Source: Pseudocercospora fijiensis CIRAD86
Lineage: Eukaryota > Ascomycota > Dothideomycetes > Mycosphaerellales > Mycosphaerellaceae
Reading direction: 5' to 3'
DNA length: 64,000 nt
NCBI RefSeq assembly: GCF_000340215.1
Contig: NW_006921538.1
Span: forward strand, 3,143,869-3,207,868
Within the stretch, counting starts at the first letter, position 1. Every line of letters begins with the position of its first letter. Positions 21,764 to 33,724 of this stretch are shown here, piece by piece. The translations under genes and the position numbers were made by a program. The notes under the pieces were generated by a model. It made no database searches and was not told the origin of the DNA. It saw nothing but the letters and a program-made list of their open reading frames with translations.

Positions 21764-23847
21764 ATGGCGACCAACGGCGTTAATGGCCAGACCAATGGCA
21801 ACCACATGCCAGCTCTGCATACCTCTCCAGAAGAGTTTCTCAAGCAGGAATACGACTTCGTTATCTGCGGTGGTGGTACAGCAGGTCTGGTTGTCGCAGC
21901 ACGATTGACCGAGAATGAGGATGTCAGCGTCGGAGTAAGTGTGGAATTTGCAGTGTTTGCTGGAGACGATGGATAACGTCGTTGACTCGTTTTGAAGGTC
22001 CTCGAGGCTGGCACCTGCAAGCTTGGTGACATGCTGGTCGACTCTCCCGTGATGTTCATGCAGACTTTCAACAACCCAGACTACGATTGGGGCTTCAAGA
22101 CAGAGCCACAGGTGAGAGACAGCGTTTTCCGCGAGAGGAAACCTGACTGATGAGATCCGTTTCATCAGACTGCCAACAAGAACCGCAGACATCACATCCC
22201 GAGAGGAAAGGCTCTTGGTGGATCTTCAGCTATCAATTACATGATGTACGTTCGTGGCTCGCTTCAAGATTACGATGACTGGGCAATCATTGCGGATGAT
22301 GAGAAGTGGAATGCGGAGGAGATGATGAAGTACATGCGCAAGCACCAGACACTTGAGCCCATCTCCGAAAGTGTCGTTGATCGGTCCACTATGCCCTTTG
22401 TTGGCGAACATCACGGCACATCTGGACCTGCTCGGACTTCGTTCAATGACTGGAGACTCCCGATTGAGGACGACTTTATCAAGGCCTGCGACGAGGCTAC
22501 TGGAATGACAAAGAAGCCAAATGATCCATGGAGTGGCGACCACATTGTAAGGACATAAACTCGGCGTGGCAAGTGAGCTGCTAAATTTTGTTCTTTCAGG
22601 GCTTCTACAACACTCTGGGACTCGTCGCCCGAAGTGGTCCAAACAAGGGCCTCCGATCTTATGCAGCTCGAGGATACTTCCAAGCAAACGCACATCGACC
22701 CAACCTACACGTCCTTACTTCGGCCATGGTCTCTCGCATCGAGCTTGATGGCAACAAGGCCACCGGTGTCACCTTCACTAGCGGCGGCAAGAGCTACACC
22801 GTCCCAGCCAAGAAAGAAGTAATCGTTGCTGGCGGTGCCATTCAATCACCACAGATTCTGGAGTTGTCCGGGATTGGCAACCCAGATATCATTCGAGCTG
22901 CTGGAATTGAGCCCAAGATCGAGAACAAGGCAGTTGGCGAGAACTTCCAAGATCACGTCCTTACTGTAGGCTGCTGGGAGGTGAAACCCGGCAACATGAC
23001 CCTCGAAGCCATCCACAACCCAGCCGTGATGGAACAAGCTCAGAAACTCCTCGCAGAGACTGGCGGAGGACCTCTCACCTCAATCTGTACCATGCAGGGC
23101 TTCTTCCCATACAAGCAATTCGCCACGAAAGAAGAGCTCGACCAATGCATCGCCGGTATCGAAGCCGATATTCCAAACCTCACTCCATACCAAAAGAAGC
23201 AATACGAACGCACAATCGCCCACCTCAAAGACGACAAATCCGCCAATCTTCAAGTCGTCCTCGTCCCCTCCCATTTCGGCATGGAAAAGGGGATCGAAGA
23301 CCAATCCGGCGTCTTCCCACCACCCGCAGACCCAATCAACGATCCATACGCCATCAGCGCAGCAATGTGTCTCCAATATCCACTGAGCAGAGGCACAGTC
23401 CACATCAAATCCTCCAACCCCGACGACCACCCCGCCGTCGACCCCGCTTTCCTCAAACACGAAGCCGACGTCGACGTGCTCGCCGCCGGCCTCCAAATGC
23501 TCGGAAAAGTCGAGCAAAGCAAGCACCTCTCCGACAAAATCTCCAAGCGTCTCTTCCCTCCCCCCGACGCGGATATGACTTCTACGCAACAAATGAAAGC
23601 TGCGGTCCGAGACATTTGTATGAGCGAGTATCACCCTTGTGGCAGTGTTGCGATGGGTGATGCGGTGGACACGAAATTGTTGGTTAAGGGGACTAGCAAT
23701 ATTCGGGTTGTGGATGCGAGTGTTTTTCCGAATCATGTTAGTGGGAATATTGTTAGTAGTGTTTATGCTGTGGCGGAGAAGGCGGCGGATCTTATTAAGG
23801 AGCATCATCTTTATGGGGCTTTGGGGAAGGGTGCTAGTGCTGCTTGA
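21764..23847 (+). CDS. GMC-family FAD oxidoreductase
   Basis: Four exons: 21764-21934, 21998-22111, 22169-22546, 22600-23847. Introns have donors GTAAGT, GTGAGA, GTAAGG and acceptors GAAG, ATCAG, TTTCAG, all phase 0, giving 636 residues. FAD-binding Rossmann motif FVICGGGTAGLVVAARL lies at about residue 32. GMC signature 1 appears as PRGKALGGSSAINYMMYVRG, and signature 2 as GAIQSPQILELSGIG. The C-terminal catalytic His and second His/Asn positions are in EYHPCGSVAMG and FPNHVSGN. The family includes choline dehydrogenases, aryl-alcohol and glucose oxidases; the alcohol substrate cannot be read from sequence. No signal peptide (N-terminus is MATNGVNGQTNG), so a cytosolic enzyme is likely. The Asn-Gly head resembles that of the neighbouring homocitrate synthase, but this is probably coincidental low complexity. 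Confidence 0.93.
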
Positions 23848-24177
23848 TTTGAGGAAGGGAGGGGGGATGATGTATGCATAAGTTTTTTACGATGTGAAGA
23901 TACGCTTCGAATTACATGGATGCTTCAGTTTTCAGCAACAAATTGGGCAGTCGGTCGTTGATGAGAAAAAGGCATTCGTGATTGCAGAGAGTGAGTGAGT
24001 GAGTGAGTGAGTGAAAAGGAGCTCTGACGGATCTCCATAATTCCATGCACCGCCGCTGGAATGGCGATGGCAGTCGTAGGAATGCTTGCTCGTACATAAG
24101 AGAGTGTGCTCTCTGCGAAGAAGGTAGGAAGAAATCTCGCTCGCTTGAACCTCACACTACATTAGATTCCACCGAAG
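23848..24177. other. Spacer with GAGT microsatellite
   Basis: Contains a (GAGT)n simple repeat of about 6.5 units at 23,989-24,014. Otherwise it is 3' region of the GMC gene and upstream region of the short ORF at 24,178. Confidence 0.6.
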
Positions 24178-24273
24178 ATGCAACTCACGAACCTCATTGC
24201 CGCTAGCCTGCTCGGCTTGACTTCCGCTGCACCTCACGTTCGACGCGACGGCGATATTGGCCACCACGGGTAA
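24178..24273 (+). CDS. Possible first exon or remnant of a secreted protein
   Basis: A 31-codon frame starting MQLTNLIAASLLGLTSAAPH with RR further on: a textbook signal peptide with a possible dibasic (Kex2-like) site. The frame then meets GTAAAGG and a stop. It may be exon 1 with a donor at GTAAAG, but the following 150 bases are G-rich and hold no convincing second exon. Either the gene is a relic or the rest is short and unrecognised. Confidence 0.35.
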   Translation: MQLTNLIAASLLGLTSAAPHVRRDGDIGHHG

Positions 24274-24425
24274 AGGGGTTTTTGAGGATGAGGGGACGGA
24301 GGGGATGGGGAGTGGGATGGGAAGGAGTGAGAGGGGCATTTTTGGGGTGGGAGAGTGGGAGTTTCCCGGGGAGGAGGGGGATGATGGGGATGGGGATAAG
24401 AGGGATGAGGATTATGTGGATTGAG
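24267..24425 (+). other. G-rich, purine-biased tract
   Basis: About 160 bases with many GGG and GGGG runs on the plus strand (for example GGGGATGGGGAGTGGGATGG) and few pyrimidines. Several G-runs are close enough to form G-quadruplexes in principle. The antisense ORFs across it are Pro/Ile-rich artefacts of the composition. Confidence 0.6.
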
Positions 24426-24539
24426 AGTTGGGGTTGGTGATGGGATGTCGAAAACAGAGGTGTTTGGATAATACCGGCCCCTTTAGGACTCACATGCGCA
24501 GCTAATTGAACAATTGGGTGCCGCCTCCTCTTATTTGAA

Positions 24540-25828
24540 TTAGCAAGATGAAGATCTGTGATTGAACCAATTCACAACCGAGAATTCATCCAACATTGCC
24601 TCTTTTCCCTGCTCATTGCACATATAATCTCTCCAGTTGACCCAATTAATCTTCATCTGATCCAACCGGTAATCGACGTAGATGCAATCATCGACGTGGA
24701 AGTCCTGGTACAACTCTACGCGTGGTGATGTCTCATCGTTCTCCAGCCACCCAACGATATCGTAGATTCTGGGTGCTGCCTTTGGCGTAGACACCGTAGT
24801 CGTCTTCCTGCCTCTCATCTCGTGTAGCTTCTGCTTACTGACTGGCCACACATAAAGACCCCAGCCAGATGCAGATTGACGACGAACGTTGTCGAGGTAT
24901 CGCCGCTGTAGGAGGACCGCTGCTTCGACGATGCCACGAGATGACTTGAACTGATTTCTCACAGCAATCTCAAACCCTAGCATTCGGACGAATACTTTTT
25001 TGCGCACAGCTGGCAACATCGACCGGGTGAAAATGGGATTCTGGTAATTTCGTGCTCGATTGATGACGTTTTGATAGAAATTTCGAGTGACATCATCGTT
25101 CTGCATGGTCTGAGTGAGAAGGTAATTCAGAGGCTCGAATTTGTAGTCGTCCAGAGGAGGCCAATTGGTTGGAGATACGTGATGCTGCATGCCGCCGACC
25201 AATATAGCCAGATGCAATCGATGTTCTCGTTGAGGTCCCATACGCAGCTCGATATCCAGCTTCGTCGAAGGCGAGGTTGGGAAATTGGATGCTTTGGAGG
25301 GAATCAGAAGCGTGCAAAGGTAGTTCCATTGCTGCGACAACGATGTGTCCGATGCTGTTGTTCCTGTATGTTGAGTGCTCTTTCTTAGTGGGAAACTCTA
25401 TCATCAGCCATGCTGCAGTACCTCCAGGATTCCCAGGCGGCATTCGCATGATTGTGATGCGCTCTCGATCGATGAAGAAGATCTTGATTTGAAGCTCTGC
25501 ACCTAGAGAGTCCTTGGTAAGCTTGCCTTCGCTGATGAGATATTCGATAAAGGCGGGCGGTGTGAGGCCAAGCCAGTGATCAGGCATCGTTCCTGCTCCA
25601 GCGAGCTTTGCTGGCGTGCAGTGACGAGCAGGAGCATTGTGACGAACAGCATTGTATACATTCGCCCACAAAGAGGCCTGTATTCTTGCTCTAAAAAACT
25701 TCCTCTGCTCTCTAGGCGAGGCATACGTCTGAGAAGTCTTGTCGAAAGGCTAAAGGAGGAGACCATTTTGATGTTCCGAGACTCTTCTAGTACGTTTTCT
25801 AGACCATCCACCCGGGCAAAGTTGTAGA
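24540..25828 (-). CDS. Hypothetical protein, several exons
   Basis: The last exon, 24540-25363, is open for about 270 codons to a TAG/TAA at 24540. An intron at 25364-25421 (minus-strand donor GTACTG, acceptor ATACAG, 58 bases) joins it to an exon containing HWLGLTPPAFIEYLISEGKL and FFIDRERITIMRMPPGNPGG. Further upstream a 45-base intron (GTACTA...CTTTAG, about 25,747-25,792) would join KLFYNFARVDGLEN to PFDKTSQTYASPREQRKFF. The 5' end is not fixed. The product is mixed alpha/beta, without signal peptide or membrane segment; I recognise no domain. Aromatic-rich blocks such as GWGLYVWPVSKQKLHEM suggest a folded protein rather than a random frame. Confidence 0.55.
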
Positions 25829-25972
25829 AAAGTTTGGCAGTCTTGTATTTCTGATCTTCAATACTGTAAGGCAGTGAAGAACGCGAAATGGCTTCCCATT
25901 ACCTCGCGAAGACTCCAAAGCAGTTTATTAATGACTAAAAGGCGTCAGGGGCGCTCAGCAGAGGCTCTCATA

Positions 25973-26867
25973 TCAAGGCACTGACAATTACAATCTTCGT
26001 CGTCAGTATCGATGGCAAAGTCCTGCTTCTGAAGCGTGATGGCGTGGATGACTGTTATCTCCCGACGACCACGACTTCCGCTTCCCAGGGACCGTCCTAC
26101 GATACGGCATACATCCTAAGTATCGTATTCGACACGCTAAAGCCTGCTCTGAAGCAGAGCAATTTCAGCGATTCCCTCCAGGTTGTAGACATGGCTTTCG
26201 AGGAGCCTGTGATCGATGGTTTGACCGATGGTTGTAACCTTGCGGTGATCGCGACAGTTTCCAGCATTCCTCCAGACCTTTGCGATGAGTTGAAAGGGGG
26301 TGATGGTCTTATGACTCTGTCCAATATGGAGACCGACATTCAGAAATATGGGCTCACATCCGGTCTAAAGGCGGAATTTCTCGCCAGAATTGCGGGTCGT
26401 TCCGGGATGTATTGCAAGCGGAATCCTGATCTCGATGACGAACAGCGGAAGACGTTGCTTCTGAAACAGCTCTCGGTGGTATCTGCCACGAAGGAGATTG
26501 CCCGCGAGCTGAAAAGGAAGATGACATTCTCATCCCGAGAGACATGCAGAGCGAGCATGCAGTCTTGTTGTTGATGCAATTTCCTCAGGAGGAGTGCAAA
26601 TCATACCTCATCAACGAGGTTGTCGCATATTCGCATGACGGTCGTTGGGCAACTCGGGCAGGTTGTGTCTCTATGCAAGACGCCGACTCGGAAGGTGGAT
26701 CTGTTTGGGGTAAGCTGCACATGACGAATGACTGGTTGGCTGAATCGGTTTTCGCGAACGACGGACGTCTCCTGGCGACTTGGGTTGAATGGAAAGATCA
26801 GCGGAGGAAAGCCCCAGGTCAGCAACAGGAGATGGTTGAATTCAAGCTCCTCAACTGGCTTGCCTAG
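25973..26867 (+). CDS. Hypothetical protein, Nudix-like N-terminus, frame broken
   Basis: One frame runs from about 25,973 (ALTITIFVVSIDGKVLLLKR, then the first in-frame ATG at 26,044) to about 26,520, and a second from about 26,523 to 26,867 (EDDILIPRDMQSEHAVLLLM to LLNWLA). The two overlap in sense at the run GAGCTGAAAAGGAAG (26,507-26,521), where a one-base shift would join ARELK to EDDILIP. No intron explains it, so the gene may be a pseudogene or hold a sequencing indel. The opening strand pattern TITIFVVSIDGKVLLLKRDG resembles the first strands of Nudix proteins, but the GX5EX7REUXEE box is absent. No function assigned. Confidence 0.45.
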
Positions 26868-26882
26868 AGAATTGGGCCTCAG

Positions 26883-27506
26883 CTAGACGAGATAGTAACC
26901 AGTCCTGATCAATCTCCAAATCTCCACATCTGACTGCATTTCCTCTAACAGGCATTGGGCAAAGCGCTGGTACTGTTGTGGTGCATGTTTGGAGTATACC
27001 TTGAAGCGCACGACCACGTCCAGCAGTACCGATTCTCGCTGGTCCAAATGTATGCTGCCCTGCTTGTCGTATCCTTCGCGTGCCCAGGCCTTAAGAGTCA
27101 AGCACCGTCGAGGTTCAGTGCCATATCTAATACCTCTTATATTATGTAGCAGTCTTGATTTTGAAGTCTTGCTCTGGAGATTGGGCAGCAGTCTGCGTGT
27201 GAACAGACTAGGAACAGCGACATACGCTATGGCACTATGTTCATTGCTGGCCAGAGGGATCTGAAAGCGCCGCTCGTCTTTTGGCCACGTATCAACAGGC
27301 AACCAAAAGTTCGAGAAGACCGCTGAACGTACGTGACTGCTTGCGTATATGCGTCTGGTCTCTTCTCTGATTTGACGGCAGATTGTGTCCAGTCGTGTAG
27401 GCAAGGTACCTGTCGCCGAATCCTCGCTTGGGAGGAGAACGAATTCATATATGAGATAGCGTAGATCAAGAGGTATGCTCGTAAGAAATCTGTTGGTGGA
27501 AGCCAT
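26883..27506 (-). CDS. Hypothetical protein, F-box-like/2EXR-type N-terminus
   Basis: A 207-residue intronless frame beginning MASTNRFLTSIPLDLRYLIYEFVL. The pattern of Ile-Pro followed by Leu-Arg and Ile-Tyr opens many fungal proteins of unknown function annotated as F-box-like or 2EXR. The rest holds ICRQIREETRRIYAS, also common in that group, and a basic/aromatic tail. No membrane segment. These families are large and lineage-expanded in Pezizomycotina; no specific role can be given. Confidence 0.7.
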   Translation of the reverse strand: MASTNRFLTSIPLDLRYLIYEFVLLPSEDSATGTLPTRLDTICRQIREETRRIYASSHVRSAVFSNFWLPVDTWPKDERRFQIPLASNEHSAIAYVAVPSLFTRRLLPNLQSKTSKSRLLHNIRGIRYGTEPRRCLTLKAWAREGYDKQGSIHLDQRESVLLDVVVRFKVYSKHAPQQYQRFAQCLLEEMQSDVEIWRLIRTGYYLV

Positions 27507-27637
27507 GCTACTGATCGGATCGGCCTGGTGGATGTGTGTGATGGTCAGGTATGTTGAGGTTGAGAACGGTTCGTGGGAAGCTTGTGCTGACCATCAGACA
27601 CGTGGCTTGGCAACTTGGCAAAGCAGAGACCCATGCC

Positions 27638-28399
27638 TCAGGTGCTGATCTGTTGTGGAGCACCCACCAGAATGCTCCTGATGGCGTTGAGCTGTTCGCT
27701 GGAAACACCACAGCTTTGAAGGTACTCCTCTGCACCTCCCTCATCCTGAATGTAACCCGACACTTTCTCTACCCAATCCTTCGGGCATCCAGCAAACTCC
27801 TCGCTGAGACCAATGCTGCGTACGGACTGCAATCTCTGCTCGCGATCAGCTGCCAAGCCTTCGATACTCGTGAGATAGTCTTTCTCAATCGCGTGCTGAT
27901 CGAGGCCAAGCAGGAGCAGTACCAGCAGAATGGTAAGACCAGTCCTGTCCTTGCCCTGCGTGCAATGGACCAAGACCGGGTAGTTCGCCGAATCCGCCAG
28001 GACATCAAAGACAGACTTGATCTCAGTCTTGCTATATTTCAGACTGTCCTCTGCCAGACCGACCAGGCCCCGCTTGTTCATGACATTCTCGCCTAGAATG
28101 GAGATAGCGTCAGTGCGGTAGCCAATGCTGTAGTAAGTGAATAGCTTTGCAACATTCCAATAAGATAACTGTTTGAGGAGGGCATTTGTGTAAGGCCGAC
28201 CATTCAGAGAGATGGACTCGTATTTTGTTCCCGGTACACGGAGCGCTGCCATTGGGTCTTTCTTGTTGTAAGGCTTGGCTTCCGCGGGATCTGCAGGGGT
28301 CGGAGGGACTTTTGAGGAAGACTTCCTGGCGGCCTCTATGTGCTCGGTCTCTGAGCGAAGGTCGATGATGGTTTTGATGTGGTAGTGGTCGACGAGCTT
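27638..28399 (-). pseudogene. Tyrosine phosphatase, C-terminal part, cut by copia insertion
   Basis: The minus-strand frame is open from the LTR edge at 28,399 to the stop at 27,638, about 253 codons. It starts at KLVDHYHIKTIIDLRSETEH, typical of the N-terminal half of fungal Tyr/Ser phosphatases (Y_phosphatase3 type). The P-loop HCTQGKDRTG, with the catalytic Cys and Arg of HCX5R, is intact in the middle, followed by GLDQHAIEKDYLTS. The missing beginning (VPNFRDIA...LYRSAAPDD) lies at 33,725-33,922 beyond the copia element. An internal ATG at 28,252 could in principle start a shortened product that keeps the P-loop. Base composition here is normal; RIP has not reached this half. Confidence 0.92.
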
Positions 28400-28527
28400 T
28401 GACTTGGAGTGTGTGTCCAGGTATCAGGGTCCATCACGTGCCTGATGCCTAAGGCTGCAACTGCCGCACTTTATCTTTGGACTTTCCGTAGATAGTCCTT
28501 CTTCTGAATACATCAGTTACATTAAGT
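28400..28527 (+). repeat. 5' LTR of copia element, not RIP-mutated
   Basis: 128 bases matching the 3' LTR at 33,597-33,724 except for seven positions. It starts TGACTTGGAG and ends ACATTAAGT. Immediately after it, TGGTTATAAGCC is a plausible tRNA primer-binding site. All seven differences from the other LTR are C-to-T in CpA or G-to-A in TpG, with this copy holding the unmutated base each time. Confidence 0.95.
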
Positions 28528-31500
28528 GGTTATAAGCCCCCTACGTTTCCAACGCATACAACACGTTTACTACGTATTCTAATAGTTACTCCGACTGCTA
28601 CGTAGTTAGCGCTCGTTACTAATAATTGCGCCGATACCGATATTATCGCCGCTACCCTTACCGCCGCCCTCGAGTATTCTAGCAGGTGCTAGTCCGACTC
28701 GAGTCGGTTACATAACAATAGTATCGGCTGTCCGCCGTATAATATAGGCGCGCCTATCGGCCGCCTCTTAAGACAAGTCTATAGTCTCTTTCTATATTAT
28801 CGCCGTCGCTGTCCGTAATAGCTCCCCCTACAACCTCTAACGCTTATATAAGCAACATCCCTAAGCTAAAGAATAAAGAGAATTATCTATTATAGTCTTA
28901 TGCCGCTAAGGGTACTCTTAAAGGTATATAGGTATAGCGCTATATCTAAGGGACCCGCCTAAAGCCTAATGTTAAGTTGTCTTCTAAAACTTAGTTAGAG
29001 TTTAAAGACCGATAAGATAAATAGGAAGCAAAAGATCAATTAGCGCGTACGTAGATCTTTGCTAACTATATCGCCGAGGTTTAGCAGTCGTTGCTTAGTC
29101 TCGCTACATCGCAGGAAGTATAGACTTACCTATATAAGAAATATACTAGTAAAGGTAGGTCTACTAAATTTATGCTCTACTAGGAATATATTACCCTTCG
29201 GTATAATAGCAAGGACATTGAGAAGTTCTACAATAAGTACAAGAAGAAGCTCGGTACCTTAAAGGATACTAAATTAGCTATTAGCTAATATTAAGCTGTC
29301 TATATATTTATTATATAGATCTCTCTATTCTACGAGGCTTTCGTATAGATACGCCGAGAGCAGATGCGCGCCTCCGAGTACACTATTAACGATAATACAC
29401 TTAACAACATTATTAGCGCGTTGCTTAATAAGAATATAGCTCAATTGAACTAGGCCTAATATAACGGCTTCTTTGGTCTTTAGCGCTAACTACAACAACA
29501 AGGTAGCAATAGCAATAACAACGGTCGAGGTAACTCGAACTATAGCGGTCGTAGTAGCCGCGGAAACAGCAATAGTCGTAGTCGTAGTAGAAACAACTAG
29601 AATGGTTAGAATCGTAAGAAGTGCTTATACTACTAAGGCGCTTACCTATCCGATCGGTGCTACACCAAATACCCTTACCTAAAGGAAGAAGACCGTCTTC
29701 GTCGCGAGAAGCAGAAGGCTAAGAAGAAGCAATAACAGGCGTTAACTGCTTAGCAGCAACAGCAACTACTATCTAGTTAGAATAGTGCTTAGGGCCTATA
29801 TACGGCTAATACTACCCTGGGGGTGTTATTAGACCTAAACTACAATTACGCCTTTACTGCAAACACTATAGTTACTGTTAGCGACTAGGTTTCTACGGCT
29901 CTTACTACTAGCACTCGTACTACTAATTAGGTTGTCGACTTAGGTACTAGTATACATATAGTTAACGACCCTTTATTGCTTATTAAATATAAAGGCTATT
30001 ACATTCCTGTCCGGTTTAGTAGCAATACGAAGCACGCTACGATAGTTAGTATAGCTTAAACTGAGGTTGTCAATAAGCGTAGTATAAGCAACATGAAGTT
30101 GTCCGATATACTATATGTGCTAGGTCTAGCAGCTAACCTCCTGTCTACTAAGAAGCTTGCCGATAAGGGCTGTTTCTATCGGAATAACAAGCGCGTACTA
30201 TTTACTATTATTAACGGCTCGGAAGTTACTATTGCTTAGACATACCGTAAGAATAGTCTTCCCTACCTCTATATACCAACCTCTAGTCTAGATAGTAAGG
30301 TAGTTGCCCTTGTGTTAAAAAAGGGGGTGCCTAAGAAGGGGGTGCCTGCAGGCACTATAGATGAATGGCATCTGCGATATAGCTATATTCATTACCGCAA
30401 GCTACTAAGGATAGAATCTAAGGGTCAAATTGTCATTACTAGTGCTAAGAAGGACTTCCGCAACTGTATTGCCTATCGCATAGCTATGTTATATAAGGAA
30501 TACAATCGGCTGCTACGCGTACGACTATCCACGATCTATTACATTGTCTATATAGATGTAGTTACTATTACCAACCCTAGTCTGCTACAAGAGCGCTACT
30601 TTACATTGTTTATATACGCTAAGTTAGCCTATCGATACGAGTATACTAGCTTACTAAAGTTAGGGGCTGCAGTAGCAATCAAGGACTACCGTATACACGT
30701 CCGTATACAGACTAGCTATTCGATCCCAATCTACCGCCTCGATAGAGGGGGTGAATACGGCGGAAACTAGCTGTTAAGCTAGGCTCGTAATCAAGGGATT
30801 GTACTGCAGGTTATAGCGCCTTATTCTTCCACTTAGAACGGACTTGCTAAGGTTAGCAATTACATTGTATACACGACAGCTCGGAAGATAATGCTCTACG
30901 CTAATTTGCTAAAGGCCCTATAGCTATATATAGTTACTACTGCTATATAGGTCCTCAATATTACTCCTAGAACCTTAGAAGGTCTTAGCCCCTATGCTAT
31001 TGTAGCTAGGGAGCTTAATTGGTCTCGGAAGTAGCTACGCCTTTAACATCTTCGTACCTATAGCTATACTGCTATTATATACGATTACGAAGTTGCTCGT
31101 AGAAAGAAGATAGATAGTAGAGGTCTTATTAGCAAACTGGTTAGCTATACTAAGGGCTTAGTGGACTTAGGAAAATATATAGTTTATCTTCCTAACTAGC
31201 ACAAGGTTATTGCCTCTAAGGATGTCAAGTTTATTAAGTTAGGGGAGTTGTCGCTTCTAGAGGGCATAATACTATACGCCAATCCTAATAACCTAGCTAA
31301 GAACGAGTTTGTTACACTCGAGTCGGTTATGCCGGCTCTATTTAATTCTATAAGCAACGAGGCACCGTCGCTATAGGAAGCCGCTAGTGTAGTCTAGTAG
31401 CTTCTAGCCTAATAGGAAGATGCTTTAGAAGAACCAGCTTAGGAGGTGGCTAATAAAGTCGCTAATCCATTGCCGCTCGAGGATAACCTACCGGCTATTC

Positions 31501-33596
31501 AACCTCTATTAAGTAATAAGGATAGTTTCTAATCCGCTAAGGAACAGCCTATATACGATCCTTACGCTAAGAAGGGCGAGCCAGGCTAGTTGCCTAAGTT
31601 TGAGCGACCTGCTAAGGCTGTTAGTAATCGTTCTACGCGCAAGACCCGGAGCAACAAGTTAGCTCGTAACCTCTTACGTAGGTACCTAGCTAATACCGGT
31701 GTTTAACGCAAGGCGCGCCGCTAACTAGCTAACATACCGATGGCCTATATTAAGGGCTTTATAGCCTCCTACTATATTGCTAAACAGTCTGATAAGCCTA
31801 AAGAGACTATTCCTATTCCGAAGAGCTACAAGGAGGCGACTTAGTTACTATATTAGCTATAGTAGAAGGAGGCCTATAAGGCTAAGTATAAGTCACTAAT
31901 CGACAACTATATATAGGTATATATGTCTCGGTTAGAGGTGCCTGAAGGTCGCAAGGTTGTCCGTAGCCGATAGGTCTTTACTATTAAGCGAGACGCTAAT
32001 AGCAATCTAAGCCGGTTTAAGGCTCGTTAGGTCGTCCGTAGCTTTACATAGGTTGAAGGACAGGATTATAACGAGACCTATACGGCTATCGCTAAGCTAT
32101 CTACGCTGCGAGCACTGTTTGGCTTGATTGCTTATTACGACCTAGAGGCTAAACAGTATAATATCCTAACTGCCTTCCTTAATGCCCTTATCGGCGACAA
32201 GCACAAGATCTACGTTGAACAGCTACACGGTTTTAAGGACCGTAGTAGCAAGGGCATAGTTTGCCTATTACTAAAGGCACTGTATAGTCTGAAGCAGTTA
32301 CTAATGCTATAGTATAAAGAGCTTCGGAAGTACTTAAAGAGCCTAGACTTTGTACTAATAATGACTGACGTATGTATATTCAAACACGTTGTTAGCGGCT
32401 CGATTATCGTTATCTACGTCGATGATATAATTATTATCGCCTACAGCCTGTTAGTACTAGAAGCCGTTGCTTAGATGCTAAAGGACCGATTCAACATGCG
32501 AGAACTTAGTGACCTGCACTACTATCTCGGTATACGGATCATCCGTAACCGCAACTAGCGTACTATCTATGTCGTTTAGGATGCCTATCTAAATAGGCTT
32601 AGTAAGAAATATAGTATACGTAGCCGTATTAGTCTAGCTACTCTAATAGCGCCTCGATACGTTAAGACATCGATTTAGCGTACACCTAAAGGCTATATAG
32701 CTAGTGCCGCCTTTAAGGCTTAATATTAGGAGGGTGTTAGTAAAGCCCTCTAGCTAGCAATAATTACTCGGCCGGATGCTTACTACACTACCGGCCTATT
32801 ATTACGATTTATTTCCAACCCGACCGAGGAGTATTATACCGCGCTTCTTTAGCTAATTGAGTACCTAGCTAGCACCCTTAGCCGTAGTATACGCTTCTAA
32901 GGCAACCTAAACGAAGACGACCTCAAGTTCGCTAGTTACTGTAACGCCTTATAGGCTAACGATCTAGTTACCCGCCGCTCTATAGGCGGCTTCTACTTTA
33001 CTATTATAGGCGGACCTCTATTGTATAAGTCCGGCCGCTAGACACTCGTTACACTGTTATTAACTGAAGCTAAGTATATTCAACTTACTATAGGGGCTAA
33101 GGAAGCAGTTGCCTTAGCTCGCTTATTGAAGGAAATTGGTTATAAGGGCTATATTCTTCTAGTTACGCTCTACGAGGACAATTAGTCCGCTATTGCTATT
33201 ACCAAGTCGACTAGCATTAATAGCCGCACAAAGCATATAGATGCTCGTGTCTACTATATTCGAGAGAAGATTGCTAATAGTACTATTGTCGTCTAATAGG
33301 TTAGCATATATAATCAGATAGCCGATGGCTTTACTAAGCCACTTAACAAGATTAAGCACGGCCGCTTTGTTAAACAACTGAACCTAGTAGATTGTAAGGC
33401 CGCTATTAAGAGCGCTGCAAAGCTAGCTGCTAAATACTGAGAAGAAAGGGCCTTTGTTGCTTTGTCTGTTTAACCTAAGAGTAGTCTAGTTTGTTTACCT
33501 GTTTCTGCTTACCTAATACCCCTTGTTTGCTTTGCTAACAGAATGGCTATTGTATTGCTTGTTTTATTGTATAGCTATATGCACGTACTAAGGGGG

Positions 33597-33724
33597 TGAC
33601 TTGGAGTGTGTATCTAGGTATTAGGGTCCATTACGTGCCTAATGCCTAAGGCTGCAACTGCCGCACTTTATCTTTAGACTTTCCGTAGATAGTCCTTCTT
33701 CTAAATACATCAGTTACATTAAGT
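33597..33724 (+). repeat. 3' LTR of copia element, RIP-mutated
   Basis: 128 bases, same length as the 5' LTR, with seven transitions, all in RIP context. It is preceded by a G-run polypurine tract and followed by CTTT, then the rest of the phosphatase gene. Confidence 0.95.

Larger units (their letters stand above)
28400..33724 (+). mobile_element. Ty1/copia LTR retrotransposon, RIP-inactivated
   Basis: A complete element of 5,325 bp between two 128-bp LTRs, transcribed on the plus strand. Read through RIP stops, gag runs from about 28,810 with a decayed CCHC zinc knuckle near 29,620-29,665. The integrase zinc region is at about 30,365-30,410 (WHLRY...IHYRKL) and the integrase core follows to 31,100. 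Reverse transcriptase covers about 31,900-32,750, with YVDD at 32,415-32,426, and RNase H with the KTKHID-like RTKHIDAR block ends near 33,440. Gag-integrase-RT-RNaseH is the copia order. The polypurine tract AAGGGGG directly precedes the 3' LTR. Flanks share CTTT (28,397-28,400 and 33,725-33,728), the likely target duplication within one base of ambiguity. The element sits inside a phosphatase gene. Confidence 0.93.
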
